From Steinernema hermaphroditum (taxonomy: Eukaryota > Nematoda > Chromadorea > Rhabditida > Steinernematidae), in the NCBI GenBank assembly GCA_030435675.1, contig CM059621.1:15190001-15254000 (forward strand): a DNA stretch of 64,000 nucleotides, written 5' to 3'. Made by a program: the position numbers and the translations under genes. Below are positions 23,934 to 36,205 of this stretch, one piece after another. Numbering within the stretch: the stretch's first letter is position 1; each line of letters begins with the position of its first letter. The notes under the pieces are model-generated. The model ran no database searches. It had not been told where the DNA came from and worked only from the letters and a program-made list of their open reading frames with translations.

Positions 23934-24004
23934 GCAAAAATTTCCGGTCACCGTAGCTTCTATGGTGGTCTGTGGTGGTCCTTTGATTAGATAAGTTGCG
24001 AGCA
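23934..24004 (+). repeat. Dispersed repeat B, copy 3
   Basis: Contains aaaaatttccggtcaccgta, then agcttctatggtggtc and attagataagttgcgagc. It matches copies 1 and 2 in order and spacing of blocks. Confidence 0.6.
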
Positions 24005-24271
24005 GTAAAAGCCCGCATAATGGGCCTTATTCCCATAAAAAATAATCCATTTTCGAACCGTAACTGAAGATCGCTGTAAGCTGTCGATGACCACATAATC
24101 CTAGTCAAATATGGCCTTAAATAAACCAGAAACGATCAGGTGACGAGTCGAATCACCCGAGAGTTCCGCATTGGTCAAATCTCCACTCATAATGATTCGT
24201 TCATTAATTCTTGACTCAATGGCGTTCACCATGCAAGATATCTCATTATTCACACCGAAATCACCCGGTAC

Positions 24272-24466
24272 CTATCATTTGGGCGCAATTCATTTGGGCG
24301 CACATTTATTTGGGCTTTGACTCGCTTAAAATCATTAGACATAGTCCTAAATCGGAGCCTAAGCCAAGCCGGGGTTTGCCTAGGCCAATGAATATGTGGC
24401 TCGCTTCGCTCGCCCTTAACCTTAAATACATATGCACCCAAACGAACGTGCGCCCAAGTGTAGTGC
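24272..24466. mobile_element. Candidate miniature inverted-repeat element (MITE)
   Basis: The left arm repeats catttgggcgca twice (24276-24302), followed by tttatttggg. The right arm, read on the other strand, gives acttgggcgcacgttcgttt and gggtgcata (24462-24431). The about 190-bp interior has an imperfect ggctcgcttcgctcgccc palindrome-like core. No coding sequence is inside. Short inverted termini, small size and no gene fit a non-autonomous DNA element. Confidence 0.5.
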
Positions 24467-25200
24467 TCCGGAATTCACCTAGTTCTTTATACCTCACACA
24501 ATTGTTCTACCATTTCTTCCCTTCATGTCCTTTCCCCTATCAGCGCTTCTCTCAGTCACTTATTACATCGATAACCCGATGTCGGGCTTTTCTCTTTCTC
24601 CCTGCATCGGAACTGGTCTTCTTCATTGGTACCTCTTCTTATCAGTCCGTCATTTTCTTAAAAGCCATTTTCTCCTGGAAGGTATAATGTTTGTTTTTTG
24701 TAAACAAAAATAAAATATGGGGATTTGATCAGTTTTCACAGTAAAATAGCCATGGCTTGCCACAAACAGCGTTTCCATAGATCTCCTGGCATTAAAAAAA
24801 TTTTTGACCATAACTTATCTCAAATCGCACGTCACTTATGGTCACTCGTCCAATCACCAGCTTCTCAAGAATTCGAATCTCCATGTGTAGACCACCCTCC
24901 TCGTTTCCACACTCGCGTCATATCCGTATTTCGTGTCCATCCTTAATTTTAGTAAACATTTTAATCAAACAGCCTCATTCATGGACGAAACCGAAAAAAA
25001 TTATTATTTTGATAACGACTCATTTACATAATAATCTTTTTTGACTCTTTTTATTGGAATAGATTTAAAGGTGTCAAGTTTTAAAGGCTTATCATCTCGC
25101 ATCAAAGATTTGCGAGACGTCTCATATATGCACAAGAAAGTTGGATTGCGGAGCGCTTTCAGGCTGCTTCCATGAGCGAAACTTCTCGGTGTTCCAGCAC

Positions 25201-25285
25201 CTCGGTGTTCTAGGCCTTCTGAAAGCCGGGGGCGATCATTGCGCCAACAGCGGCGGCCGAGAACGATCGCTAACTCAATTCATCC
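25201..25285 (+). repeat. Dispersed repeat A piece
   Basis: Contains ggcgatcattgcgccaacag and cggcggccgagaacgatcgc, matching 33127-33170 (gatcattgcgccaacaacga, gtcgagaacgaccgctcact) and 446-490. Confidence 0.6.
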
Positions 25286-26814
25286 CAGCGGGTTTGTCAG
25301 AGAGTGGTCCCAATCGAAATTACGATCAAATGAAGCCTAAGCCAGAGACATCCTCTGCTGTCAATAATTCAAAAATTTGAATAGCTCAAGATAAAAGCTG
25401 CTTCTATGGGACATTTCAGATCCTCGATCAGCCCCCTTGAAGACAAAAATCTAGAGATTTCTTCTACTCCTTTTTTTAGTTAGTCAGTTACTATTCCAGT
25501 CAGGTCTTTCTTATCTAACATCGTCTCCCAAGAAGTTCTCTCTAATCTGCAGATATATTTTGCATTCCCTTTGACATCAAAAACATTTCCCACGGTTGCA
25601 CAGTCACTTTAAATCATCACGTCTCCGTCATCGCAGTTCAGCCGGAACTACGTTCTTCTAAACATTACACACCGTTTTCGACTTCTTTTTTCCTTTCTCT
25701 CTTTCGCCTTATCACCCCACACTTCACCCGCTCACTCAGTTTATCGCCAGTCGACCGTTTTGTCTTCGTGCGCGCCAGAACCACCTTCTTCATTAGCATC
25801 GGCCGGCGACGACTGCGCTAATCGCGCCGTCGCGGCTCCACTCGGTCGTCTCCATCATCTGCATCTGCATTTTCGGGCGCCGCGATTCCAGCAGCGTGGT
25901 GTGTGAATCAGACGCCCCGCCGCATTCATCGTCGTTGGCCCCGTGCCAGTCGGACTGTACAGCGTTCCGCGCTCGCCCCGCCGTCGATCAGCCGACGACG
26001 CCGCGGCGACGAGCCGCTAATCGCGTAATCGGACACTCTCTGCGGTCACATATTGTCGCCTTTTCGGGGGGTGACCTTCGCTCGCGCGCACTCTTTTGAC
26101 ACCCAAAAGTGGGACTAATCGCCACGGATTGACACTTTGAGGTTGGTCCGAAGTGCATGTGGGTGGTTTTTTGTGATTTGATCGGATTCGTGAAATATTA
26201 CTCATACTTTCCTGCATACAGATGACCCTCTTGATCTACTCCTTAGCCTAATTCAATGAAAATAGTGATTTATTGGGTGTTCTTCGCGTAGTAAATAATC
26301 GCCGTGGGTGATTTATATCGATCATTGATCAAGACGTGGCAATAATAAAACGTGTGGTCAGCGCTCCGCTGTGTCTTTTATTTATAGACTTCGCGGTTTT
26401 ATGATAATACAGGCATCGAACCAATAGAAAAAAACTCAGTGTTCTAGACGGCTCCTGTTTGTGTGTACCTCATTCTAGACGCCATTTGAAGATTGGACCG
26501 GTCGTAAAAACAGGGAGACTTGACCTTTTGTTGACTAGAACTTCGCTTGTTTTGTCATTTAGATGAACCCTTCTCTTCCCTTTTGAATAAGGATTTGGTA
26601 CGCTTTTTCGGATTCTAAGACACCGATCTATGTCTCCTGGAAATTCTCTCCACAATAAACTTTACTAAACACCAATTATCTCACTCCTACCGCAATATGA
26701 CACTTCCGTACTTCGCGCCCTTTATTGTCCTCTCCTGACCCATTCTGCTAACACCTGATTACCATAATCGCTTCGATCAACAGCCACCTCGCAGTCAGTG
26801 ATCTAATCAGCACC

Positions 26815-26851
26815 TTTTTCAGAAAAGCCCCTCTCCGCGCCAAGATCAACA
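26815..26851 (+). promoter_or_regulatory. Trans-splice-type acceptor before the small basic-protein gene
   Basis: A strong acceptor (acctttttcag, ending at 26821) lies 30 bp upstream of the ATG at 26852 with no coding exon before it. This is the usual context for spliced-leader addition in nematodes. Confidence 0.45.
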
Positions 26852-27093
26852 ATGGCCAACGAAGAAGCAGCCGAACAGTCTGCGCCCCAGCAGTTCACGA
26901 CGCCACGCGCGCTCACTGCCGGCCACAAGACGCTTCCGCCACCGACGACCCCTCGCAAACGCTCCGGCGTCAACAACGTGCGCGTCGAACGCCTCAAAGC
27001 GGTAGCTGCTGCTGGCGTTCGCTTATCTCAACTTCTGTTTTCTGCGTTTAGGACGGTAAACTGCACCGGACCGCTCGTCGCCGCATCTTCTGA
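26852..27093 (+). CDS. Small basic protein, 63 residues, unrecognised
   Basis: Exon 1 (26852-27001, 50 codons) and exon 2 (27052-27093, 14 codons with TGA) are joined by a 50-bp intron (gtagct..gcgtttag). The N-terminal part is Ala/Pro-rich with a TPRKRSG motif; the C-terminus is strongly basic (RVERLKADGKLHRTARRRIF). Without splicing the frame would run on to 27123 as a 90-residue product, but the intron has proper ends and gives a better basic tail. Supporting context: an acceptor-type site upstream and AATAAA at 27265-27270 about 170 bp after the stop. Basic composition suggests nucleic-acid binding or nuclear location (inference). I do not recognise a family. Confidence 0.55.
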
Positions 27094-27264
27094 TGAACAA
27101 GAACTGTACAGCCGCCAGCCGTGAGAATGTGTACATACGCAGAGAACCCCAATTCCAAGTGTCGCGATTTCTTATTTATTCTACAGCACTCCTCATCATT
27201 TGTACAGCGAACGAACGATCAATTCCTCTTTTGTGATGAAAGCGATTCCCGAATACTGTGTGAA

Positions 27265-27270
27265 AATAAA
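27265..27270 (+). terminator. AATAAA polyadenylation signal
   Basis: A canonical AATAAA followed by a GT-rich segment (gtgtcattttg), downstream of the 63-residue protein gene on the same strand. Confidence 0.5.
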
Positions 27271-29119
27271 GTGTCATTTTGAAAGCTGATTTGGGGAAAA
27301 TGAGTTAATTTATCATTTGTCATAGTGCGCTACGAGACGAGAGCGATCCATGTCAACACTTTAGATTTTATTGGGTTGTCCCAAAATTTGGGGGGACCCA
27401 TTAATAATTCATTTTTTTGTGATCAGTGAGGACGGACCACTTAAGACCGCTTCGAAATCACAACTAAAAGAAATATCTGTTTTAAAGGGATCATGAATAA
27501 AAACACTGTTTTAAAATTTCTGAAAATTTGTGTGCCCTTATTTTCGGGGTCACTGATCACAATAGTGAAATCAGTTTCTCAAAAAACGTGACAGTTTCTG
27601 AGAAATAGCAAAAAATAGATTAAAAACGTCGTGCAAACTTTGCTGTCCAACGCAAGGCAGAGTTCGCGATTTGTTCCGAAAACCCTTGTGTCCCTTCCTT
27701 TAGAGGTTGGCCAACATAATGCTCCAATCAGTTCCTTGGAAAACCTCATAGTTTTCAAGAAATAAGCTTAGGGCGCAGAATATATTTTACTGTACAGTTG
27801 TCGGTCTTTCGCTCCCGACACGACTTCCATGACGAACACTACCGCAGTTCCCGCGTTTTTTACGCACTTATCCCATCGAAGAGAGCTGATTCGATGTGTT
27901 AGAAGTTGCTCAGCCAAATGTTGCCCAACGCGGTTAAGGACGTCGGACCAAAAAGAACGAAACTTTTACGCAAGTCGCGTCGGGACCGTTCGTAAAGCGC
28001 ATTTTGCGCCCTAAGGTCTGTTTCTCGGAAACTACTGCATTGTTCAGGAAACTTAAGTCACCATCGTGCTCAGCGACCCTGAAAACAGTGGCACACAAAC
28101 TTTCAGGAGTTTTAAAACACTTTTCTATACTGGGTCCTGTTGATGAACTTTTCAATAGAGAAACAATCGGAAAATGATTTTTAAACACATTGGCCAAGCT
28201 GTTAAATGTTTGCTAGTCCGCTCAGTTCTCATAGTTTGTTCTTTATCTTTTAGAATTTTTGTCGGCTTAGGCAATTCAATAAGAAACTTCCGTTTATTCT
28301 CAGGAAAATCTTAATTTTTTAATAAATTTGAGGTTTCCTTGCACCAAGTTTATATCACATACCCCAGAAATTTTTTTCTGTTGAAAAGTTCTCCATGATC
28401 AATGCGATTTATGTCGAAATTCTATTGGGTTCTCCCACAATTAATGCCATTGATTAACAATGGATTTGAAATTTCACATCTATCTCACTGCTTCTATAGA
28501 TGTGATCAATTTTCAATAGAAAAACAATAAGTGAAATGATTTTTGAGATGGAGCACGTAAAACAGACTTTTTCTCGGCATGTTTACGCAGCTCTCATGCC
28601 GGTGCGGTGAGACAGTTATGGGTCTGGGTCTGGATTTTTCTGTTCCATGTTTGCATACCGGTCTGGTTCGGATACCCAAAATAATGGCCTTTTGAACGAT
28701 GGTAAAAAAAGCCCCAATAGGGTTACAGATGATTTTGAGAAATCATACAAAAGTCGCACAGGCAGTAGTAAATAAAAAGCAGAAAATCTGCCTGTGTTTA
28801 ATAAAAGAAAAGAAGAGTATAAAGAGAGTTTTAAAGAATTTTTGCGTGTCAGAAAACGATGTTATGTGTTATTTGGGGGATTGTTGGTGAGTAAGCTTTA
28901 CGCCAAAACAGGCCAATTTAACAACAACGAGCAGTTAAAAGCGATTTGATATCAGTGGCGAACTTTGTCTCAACTTGGACTCTCCAGAATGATTGCCTCC
29001 TATCTCCGAGAGTAGCGGTCGACATTTTTCGAAATTTTGGTAAGATATGCAGGAAGAGTTGCCCTTTCATGTTCTGGCAGCAAAATATCACTGAGGATAT
29101 GGTTTCCCTGGAAATTGTG

Positions 29120-29160
29120 AAAAAAAACAGGGTGACTCTGTCATTATGCAACAGACTGTA
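29120..29160 (+). mobile_element. Tc1/mariner-type end
   Basis: The string cagggtgactctgtcattat followed by gcaacagactgta matches the ends at 18442-18465 in its last 18 bp. No transposase is readable in the adjacent kilobase. Confidence 0.4.
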
Positions 29161-32100
29161 TACCAATAAACGGAATTTTTGCCCATGAGCTTCCTTAAAC
29201 CATGAAATTAGAACTGTTTCCTTTGTTGAGAAAATCCGATAGGCCTTTCGGATTTCGTAGCTTAAATACGATTCAGATCTGCACATTCAGAATTATAATA
29301 GGGAGTTTTTCAGAGAACAACAAAAATTTTTTGGGATGTCAAATTTATTAAAAATAAAGATTTTCTCAAAAATAAATGACACAATATAGTATTTTTGGAA
29401 GTTATCCCATCGCACATAGGTTGTTATTCATCCATATCCAATAGTATAATCAGTCTATCATCTACTTCTACTGTCCACACGCATTCTTTGCACAACTGTC
29501 TACGGAACATTCGAGAACCTCATCTTCAGTCTAGACAGAACCATGGAGGATTTTTGCAGAACAACATTCGAGTCAGACCTGCGGGTCGGTCACTTATGTG
29601 CTGTTGTATCGTCTTGTATCGTCTAATAGTAACCGTTCATTGTGCCCCTCGTCTTCTACACTTTGCGGATTCAATAAGCAGTGACATTCGGGTCCCTGCG
29701 AGCTTGACGAGAAAGTGTATCTACGGAATCGCAGTTGTTTTGGCTTACACAACGTGCGACGGATTTTACGGATCGTTTTGTCCCGCGTGCCACGATTTAA
29801 TCACTCGGATCGTTTTGGCGAGCAACCTTTGGGTCTTTTGGTGAACTACCATTGGCAGCGGGAAGCCGCCGCTTTAGTATTGTCCATTGGTCCTATCATG
29901 AAAATCTCTGTCACAGATACCAGAAATGTTTTCTGGTTCAGTGGAAAGTTCCTTCTTCATTCGGTTACCTTCTGTTAGGTCCTCTGTCTGTCAGAAATTT
30001 CTATACTATCATTCAGCTGAACTTCTCGCTTTATCAATGCCACAGTGCAATTAATAGTCGCTGATAGCCGTTTTCCGAATGTCAGGGATTCCATTGTTTG
30101 CGCCAAAACAAGGAGCAGCTCGTGTGGAACCAGAAAATGAGAAGTACGGTAGCGGAAAAAGAAGGCAAACACAATCGTTGAATTCAAAAATTATTTGTAA
30201 TTCATTTAAATATATACTCTATGCGCGCTGGCGAAGCAAATTTATCTTCCGATGACTTATTCTGTCTTATGTATACTTCAGTGGTTGCATGTGGTCCATC
30301 TCTAGCATCGATCAGGGAAGAAGAAGACCGAGAAGAGCATGCAAGGAGTACGGCCTTGATTCATGAAATCAAGTCGTCAAAGGCCCCCCTTTTGGCAAGA
30401 TATCGTCGAGCGCAAAAATTATTTGTAATCTCTCTATTGCAGCGAAAACATTTCCATGCCTCTAAGATTCATTCGTATTTGCATATTTTTAAACGGTGCA
30501 CTTAAACATACAACTGTATCTGTAATTACCTTTTCCACTATAAATTAAAAGTGTACATCAAACCGCCACTCAAACTGTTTTCCAAGGTGTTCGAGAAAGA
30601 GCGCACTATCACATGCGTCACTTCAAAACAGCAATTAGCCGACTCAGAAATGTGAATAATAGAAAAGTTCAGTTCGTTTACACTTTTTATTTACTTTCGC
30701 TGTCCCCCAAAATCGGGTAAGTCGCCAAAGCTACATACCACCAACATAGACGTCATTGGGTTCTCTTGGCGGCAGTAAACATATCCCACCCCCGTATATG
30801 AATGAAAAATTACGAACAGCTTTTGAAATGTATTATCGTAAAAACAATGTCTCAGCTGATGTAGTGTTGATTCTACTTTGAGAGCCATTCATAGTCTGGT
30901 CTCCGGCGTAAATGTCACCACTTCTCATAATAGCTTTATTTATATGGAATAATAAGTTTCATACGTGTGGAGTTCGCAGGTGTTAATCGATGTTTTGAGT
31001 ACATTTATCCGATTAATCACGAACTATCATACACATAGGATTTCGCCTGAGGGCAAATGTTTCACAATTTCAAGAAGATGGCAAGGAGCCGCCCATAAGT
31101 GTCGCCATTTCTGCTCCTATGACCACCGGAAAGCTGTTCTTGACCACCGGCGAGTAGAGTCTCCCCTTCCCTCTTTTAAATAATTGTTAATAGCTGACTA
31201 TGAAGAAGAGAAGTTCGAAGGGGTGCACCGGCTCTGAGGATAGCCAGCGATGGCTGAAAAGAAGGAGTGTGGAAAAGGTTGAGAATCCCGCTCTCTCTAA
31301 GCCGCTATGGTGGGTGTTTTCGAATGTTCTGCGCTTGAGGCACATCGCGGCGAGACCCAGCGCGTTCCATGAAGGGCGTTTTCGCTTGGGCCACAGAAAG
31401 AAAACAAGGAACGCGACCTCGTGTTGCGACGATGGTAGAGATCGAAAGGTCACGTCGGGAATCGGGATCTGTATGGAGATAATTTGCCGGGTCTTCACAC
31501 TCTGGAATGGCATGACCGATGTGGTGCAGGTGCTTAGGCCTCGTTCGGGTCCTTTGTTATGTGATGGATAGCGAGACATAAGAGATTTACTGATTTGCTA
31601 AGGAAACTCTAGCAATTATCGCTTTTCAAGCTCCATTCAGAGTTCATTTTGAGATGCGAATCTCATATCTTAGAATAGCTCAATTTACATGGAATAATAA
31701 AGTGAGCCTTCGAAGACTGTGAATATGGTTATGTGGCTATTTTTCTAATGGTGAAGGTGCAAATACAAATACAAGTTATGAAGACCAGCCATCACACAAT
31801 TACTCATCTGATTCTACTTCGATATGACGTAGGAGACGGCAAGTATTGTTGTTTCAGCTATTATGAGATTACGATTTTCGAGCACGATTACGATGACTAG
31901 ACTATGAAAAGAGTCTGTTATAGCAACAGAAATCATAATGAAAAATATCACTTATAGTTTTGTTCTGTTATTAAGTTATGAGACTACAATGTGTACGCCA
32001 AGCTTACTGTCTCTGAACTAAAGGGTCTATGTCTGGCAGTAGACGGAAAGGCTGTTTAGACGGGTGTGGTTCTAGTACTATTTTGGTTATTTCTTGAAGC

Positions 32101-33111
32101 TGAGATATGGGCTATGGCAAACGATCACCTGTTTATCTGAGATTAGGGAGGGGTAAGAGACCAAAGTAGAGTTCGAGTCGCTTTTTTGACAACAATCCCA
32201 ACCCGAGACATACGCAGTATAGCACAATACACAAACGTGCGCTATATATAGTGAGGGGGATGTCTAGACTGCCTGCCAAAGGGCATGTTTGGATCTGCGC
32301 TCAACACTTACATAGCACGCTCATAGCACATCAAAGCGATGGCAAGCAATCGTCAAATCAATATTCGATAAACGAGGTACAGATTCTTCGCCATCTGTTC
32401 GCGACTTACCATCAGTGCAGACTCCTGGAAAAACAACAAAAGGCCATGTCCTGCACTTCATCCTGTGAACCTACGTCACTTCAGAAAACCAATTAAGCAA
32501 TACAGCCATAGGTGACGATCAGAACAAAGTCTACTTTGTGTACACTTCTTATTTGCTTATTTATGACTGGAAAGAGATTCAACCCAGTCGTAATGGAATA
32601 AGTCTTGGGATTGTCTTTTTTGAATTCTTCTATCTTAGCTGCCCCTAGCGTACCCAGTCTGTTGCTGCCATCTCATAAAGTGTGAAGTGCCAAAAATTTA
32701 CTGTCCCTAACAGCGAATTAAAGTCCTACAAAATTATAGTCGCTTTCAAGAGTATTTTCAAGATTTTGATTTGCTCTTGAATCAGTGGCTTTCACCATGG
32801 AAGATATCTCACAATGCACAATAAAGAACCGTCCGTCTTCGGCGCAGGACATCACGTTGTCAGAGTCGAAGGTAGCTGTCCCATCAGTGTGCGCGATGAA
32901 GAGGCTGAATCCTAAAGTAGCGCGATGGTGGCTCAGCGGGCGAAGTGGGAATCCATCGGCCGGTGGCGCAGAGTGAGACCGATTTGATACTCGAAAGGGC
33001 GGTGCTGACAGTCTTCTTGGCGATATGTGGTTCGGGTTTCGTTCCACGCTAGACAGGACGGTTTGGAACGGGTAGATCAACGCTCTAGTTGAGTCAAAAT
33101 CCCCTCAAATT

Positions 33112-33180
33112 GGTGTTCCAGGCCTTCCGATCATTGCGCCAACAACGATGGTCGAGAACGACCGCTCACTCGGGGACCTC
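33112..33180 (+). repeat. Dispersed repeat A piece
   Basis: Matches 25205-25285 and 440-490 in gatcattgcgccaacaacga and cgagaacgaccgctcactc. It ends about 80 bp before the 3' end of the chemoreceptor gene. Confidence 0.6.
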
Positions 33181-33257
33181 ATAGGGGACGGGGATGGCTT
33201 TCCGTTGAAACGTCAGCTGACTCCGCTTTCCTCTTGTTTGTTTACCGAGAGACATGT

Positions 33258-34214
33258 TCATTTATTGTGGCAAGTCAGTCTGCTCAAAAATGATAAGAAA
33301 GCTTTCTGGTATGGCCGAATAAAAGAGACAAGTACAATCGAGTCACAGATGGGAATACAAATGGCCGCCGGCATCGCCACGAACATCACCACGTTCGTAT
33401 AGTTGAATCCGGTCATCATGAAGATGACGATCACGGTACAGGGGAAGAAGCCCATCGCTACCGTAACCGCCAGCAGCACCACCAACGTTACATTCATTTT
33501 GCGGTTCAGCTCGGTCCGTCGCTTCGAGACCCTCCCAGTGGTCGTCTGACTGCCGACGATCTTTGCCAGAATCATGCAGCAGGCCACTGTGGTTCCGACC
33601 ATGAAGAGCACGTAGTTTATGGGGAAGAGGGGCACGGCAGTGCCCATGTAGAAGTCCAAGCAGAAAATCTGGCTGTTCTCCTCCTTCATCATCGCCTTGG
33701 AGGGGGTGAACGAGAAGGTGAGCATCAATATGACGAATACTGTAATGCCGACGTGGATCACGACCGCCAGAAGGATTCTAACGGAAGTTCGTGTCAGGAC
33801 CTTCGGCAACCGAGGGTAGACTACGGTAGCTTTGTAGAAGAATATCAAAGCGGCGGAGATGGTGAAGTTCCCGAGAGCGATATACATGAAGAAAACGAAG
33901 AATTTCATCTCATATAAGAGCAGGAATTTGGCCAGCCCTAAGATCTTGAGGCAGGTGAATGGGCTGGCTATGGTGGGCTGGACGAGGACGCCAAGTAGGA
34001 CGACGCTGACTATACACCACAAATACATATTCAACAGGAGGTACTTGTAGGTCTTCATAAAACAGGGCGATTTGGTGGCAATTATGAAGATGAAACATGT
34101 GGAAATGAGAAGGGAAAGTCCAGAAACAACGAAGAGGCCAATGGAGTAGTAATGCTCGAAGGGCTCAAGTAGGAGATAACCATAGGAAGCTGCCGGCGCA
34201 GACATGAAGCACAC
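33258..34214 (-). CDS. Nematode chemoreceptor, Srh/Sri-like 7-TM GPCR
   Basis: One uninterrupted frame of 318 residues from ATG 34214 to TGA 33258-33260; a second ATG at 34205 is also possible as the start. Seven hydrophobic segments can be counted, beginning IGLFVVSGLSLLISTCFIFI. The first intracellular loop SPCFMKTYKYLLLNMYLW resembles the TPxxMxxYKxxLLNxxxW block of the Srh/Sri serpentine receptors, and the C-terminal end of TM7 has IRPYQKAFLSFL, like the PYR/PYQ junction of the same group. These receptors sit in cilia of chemosensory neurons. The absence of introns is unusual next to the other multi-exon genes here and could mean a retrocopy or simple intron loss; there is no poly-A tract at its 3' side. 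The frame is intact. Confidence 0.8.
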   Translation of the reverse strand: MCFMSAPAASYGYLLLEPFEHYYSIGLFVVSGLSLLISTCFIFIIATKSPCFMKTYKYLLLNMYLWCIVSVVLLGVLVQPTIASPFTCLKILGLAKFLLLYEMKFFVFFMYIALGNFTISAALIFFYKATVVYPRLPKVLTRTSVRILLAVVIHVGITVFVILMLTFSFTPSKAMMKEENSQIFCLDFYMGTAVPLFPINYVLFMVGTTVACCMILAKIVGSQTTTGRVSKRRTELNRKMNVTLVVLLAVTVAMGFFPCTVIVIFMMTGFNYTNVVMFVAMPAAICIPICDSIVLVSFIRPYQKAFLSFLSRLTCHNK

Positions 34215-36205
34215 AGCAATTGAATCTAAAACGGGCTGTTTGTTTTCACAGAAGGTGAATGTTTTGCTGCGCGATGTGGAGACAATTCACTTAGCGTCGA
34301 GGGTGGATATGAGAGTGAGGCAAGAAAGGTGAGGCGGGCAGGGGTGGCGGAGACTATAAAGCGCCGGCCGCCACCAAAGGTTGTGGGGATCGGTGAGGGA
34401 GGAGAACTCAATAATTCATTAGTGAATGTTTCGTATCGAAGGGGGCTGGCGGTTGACATTCACGCTGAGTGTTGTCGAAGGAATGGACGTTGAGCTTATG
34501 GTGAATGTAGGCTAAGAGAATGAGGAATAGACAGCAGGGATCTTCAAAGAAGGATGATACGCTCAGAGCAGAAGCAGTGAGCCATGGTGAACTTCGACGA
34601 GCTGTAAAGACGAGGGTTAAGTGGGCTGTGTGAACCCTATGACTCGAACGAACCCACTGTCCAATTGACAATTAACCAAAACTTGTACACGTTGGATGTT
34701 GTGTGAAATGAGGATAAGTCTTCGATAGTCTGCTATGAATAGACTGGATGGATCGCTCTGGAAATGCGCTGGAGGAAAAGCAAGTAACAATTTTTACCAT
34801 ATCGCGAAGGCTTGCGAGGAAAGCGCATTTCCGCAGATATCTAGAAGGTCATTTTCGAGAGCATTGAAACGTTGCACCGGTTGAAAAATAGAACAAATGT
34901 CCCCGACACGATCATGGCCATCCTCCTCGGCACCACGGGCCGTCTCTGGAGGTTCGTCCTCTGCTACTTCTGGTACAAGCCGTAGACCGGCCCGGCCGTC
35001 TCCATCTCCTCGACTTCCGGCGTCTCTTACCGTCCCATCCAGGGCGTCTCCGGGAGCTGGTGCTCGTTCTTCACCTTTTCTTCGCTCGCATCACCGGCAC
35101 GAACTCTCCTCTGCAGTCGCCCCTCGCCACCGACCTCGTCTTCTACCCCGTCGTCGCTACCGTACTTCTCATCCTCTCTTTCCAACACCTGTCGCCCACT
35201 CCCAATAGGCTCAACTGGGTCGTCTTGTCATTTGGCCGATTTGTCCCTCTTTTTGTTTTTATCGGTGGTTCTCATGTTTGAGTTAAAACTTATAGAATAG
35301 ATTACGATTTAACCCCACACTTCTTGTTCATCGCATCGTCTCAACTCGAACTGTCGAAACCCAACAGAACTGGTAAGATCTGACTGCCAATCAGATACCC
35401 AATAGTTAAATCTCTCACAAAATGCGGCTGTAGTGACGGGTCAGACAAGAGAGGGAACGGCTTTTCCTGTTGCCACCCTTACAATGGCCTTTTCTGTCAG
35501 GATTTCAGAGTTTCTCTTGGTGTAAAAGATATAATTTAAGTCCTCTGTAGCGGACTACCATCTTCGAGCCTGCTGCCGTGCCCTTCGGCGAGACCAAATG
35601 GTGTGATACTGTGCCTTTTTTGTGCATATAGGATGTTAAACCGTGTAAACGGTCATCGTCTCACACTTCATTGACTATTCGGTATATCATGTGTAGTTAC
35701 TAAAAGAGTTTCAGCGTGTCTTGAGACCGACGAGGCATTCCGGTTATCATGCCTTTGCCCAGCTGCGCCCTCACCCCTCATCTCACATTCATGCGTCTAT
35801 CCATCCAATAGCCAATTACGCACGAACCCGATTCTCCTCGAAGTGTCTTAAGTTCGGAACGAATTGTTTATGCGCGCCGCCATAACCACCTGCCATCGTC
35901 AGAGATAATCGTTTCGTGAATACAGTGAACTTTGATGGAAAATGTGGATTTCACCATTGATCGCACCCATGCTCACATGTTTTGTCTCCGTAAGTGACCA
36001 ATTCGCCTTTGTTACGATGACCTACAAACATCATTACGCGTCTTTGCAGTGCCACAACGGAATTTTCTAGTTCACATAATTTTGTTTTTAGTTGCAAAAT
36101 GTTTATCAAAAAGCTTCCGAAAAATCTCATATGGAGACGGACTTCAGAGCTGCGGAGCAATATTAATTTTTGTCCCGAGCCATTCACTACCCTTTAGAAA
36201 AACAT

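Larger units (their letters stand above)
21239..26851. other. Repeat-rich intergenic region
   Basis: Over 5 kb without a defensible gene. It holds a direct repeat (21434/21702), repeat family B copies, pieces of family A (23268-23330, 23594-23630, 25084-25285), an inverted-repeat miniature element (24272-24466) and, at about 25700-26100, a CT- then GC-rich patch that is probably the promoter side of the small gene at 26852. Confidence 0.55.
27300..33257. other. Long repeat-rich intergenic region, no supported gene
   Basis: Open frames are short and on both strands. Visible content: mariner-like end motifs (27370, ttgggttgtcccaaaa; 28421, attgggttctccca), a Tc1/mariner-type end at 29130-29160, diverged duplicated blocks (near 30600-30960 and 31670-32560 sharing catggaataataa and tgattctactt(t/c)g), and dispersed repeat A at 33112-33180. 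Frames 29395-29844 and 31187-31579 carry no domain I can recognise. Confidence 0.5.

Noticed and set aside
24211..24687. 158-codon frame
   Set aside because: Its first half lies inside the inverted-repeat element at 24272-24466; no protein similarity.
29395..29978. Plus-strand frames with a CDGFYGSFC stretch that looks EGF/DSL-like
   Set aside because: Only one short match, cysteine spacing is wrong and the frame lacks a start, signal peptide or neighbours.
31187..31579. Open frames of over 120 codons on both strands
   Set aside because: Both strands are equally open and neither translation resembles a protein family; probably repeat sequence.
34897..35281. GC-rich Pro/Arg/Ser-rich frames
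   Set aside because: Three frames are open through compositional bias and none gives a recognisable protein; no splice structure found.
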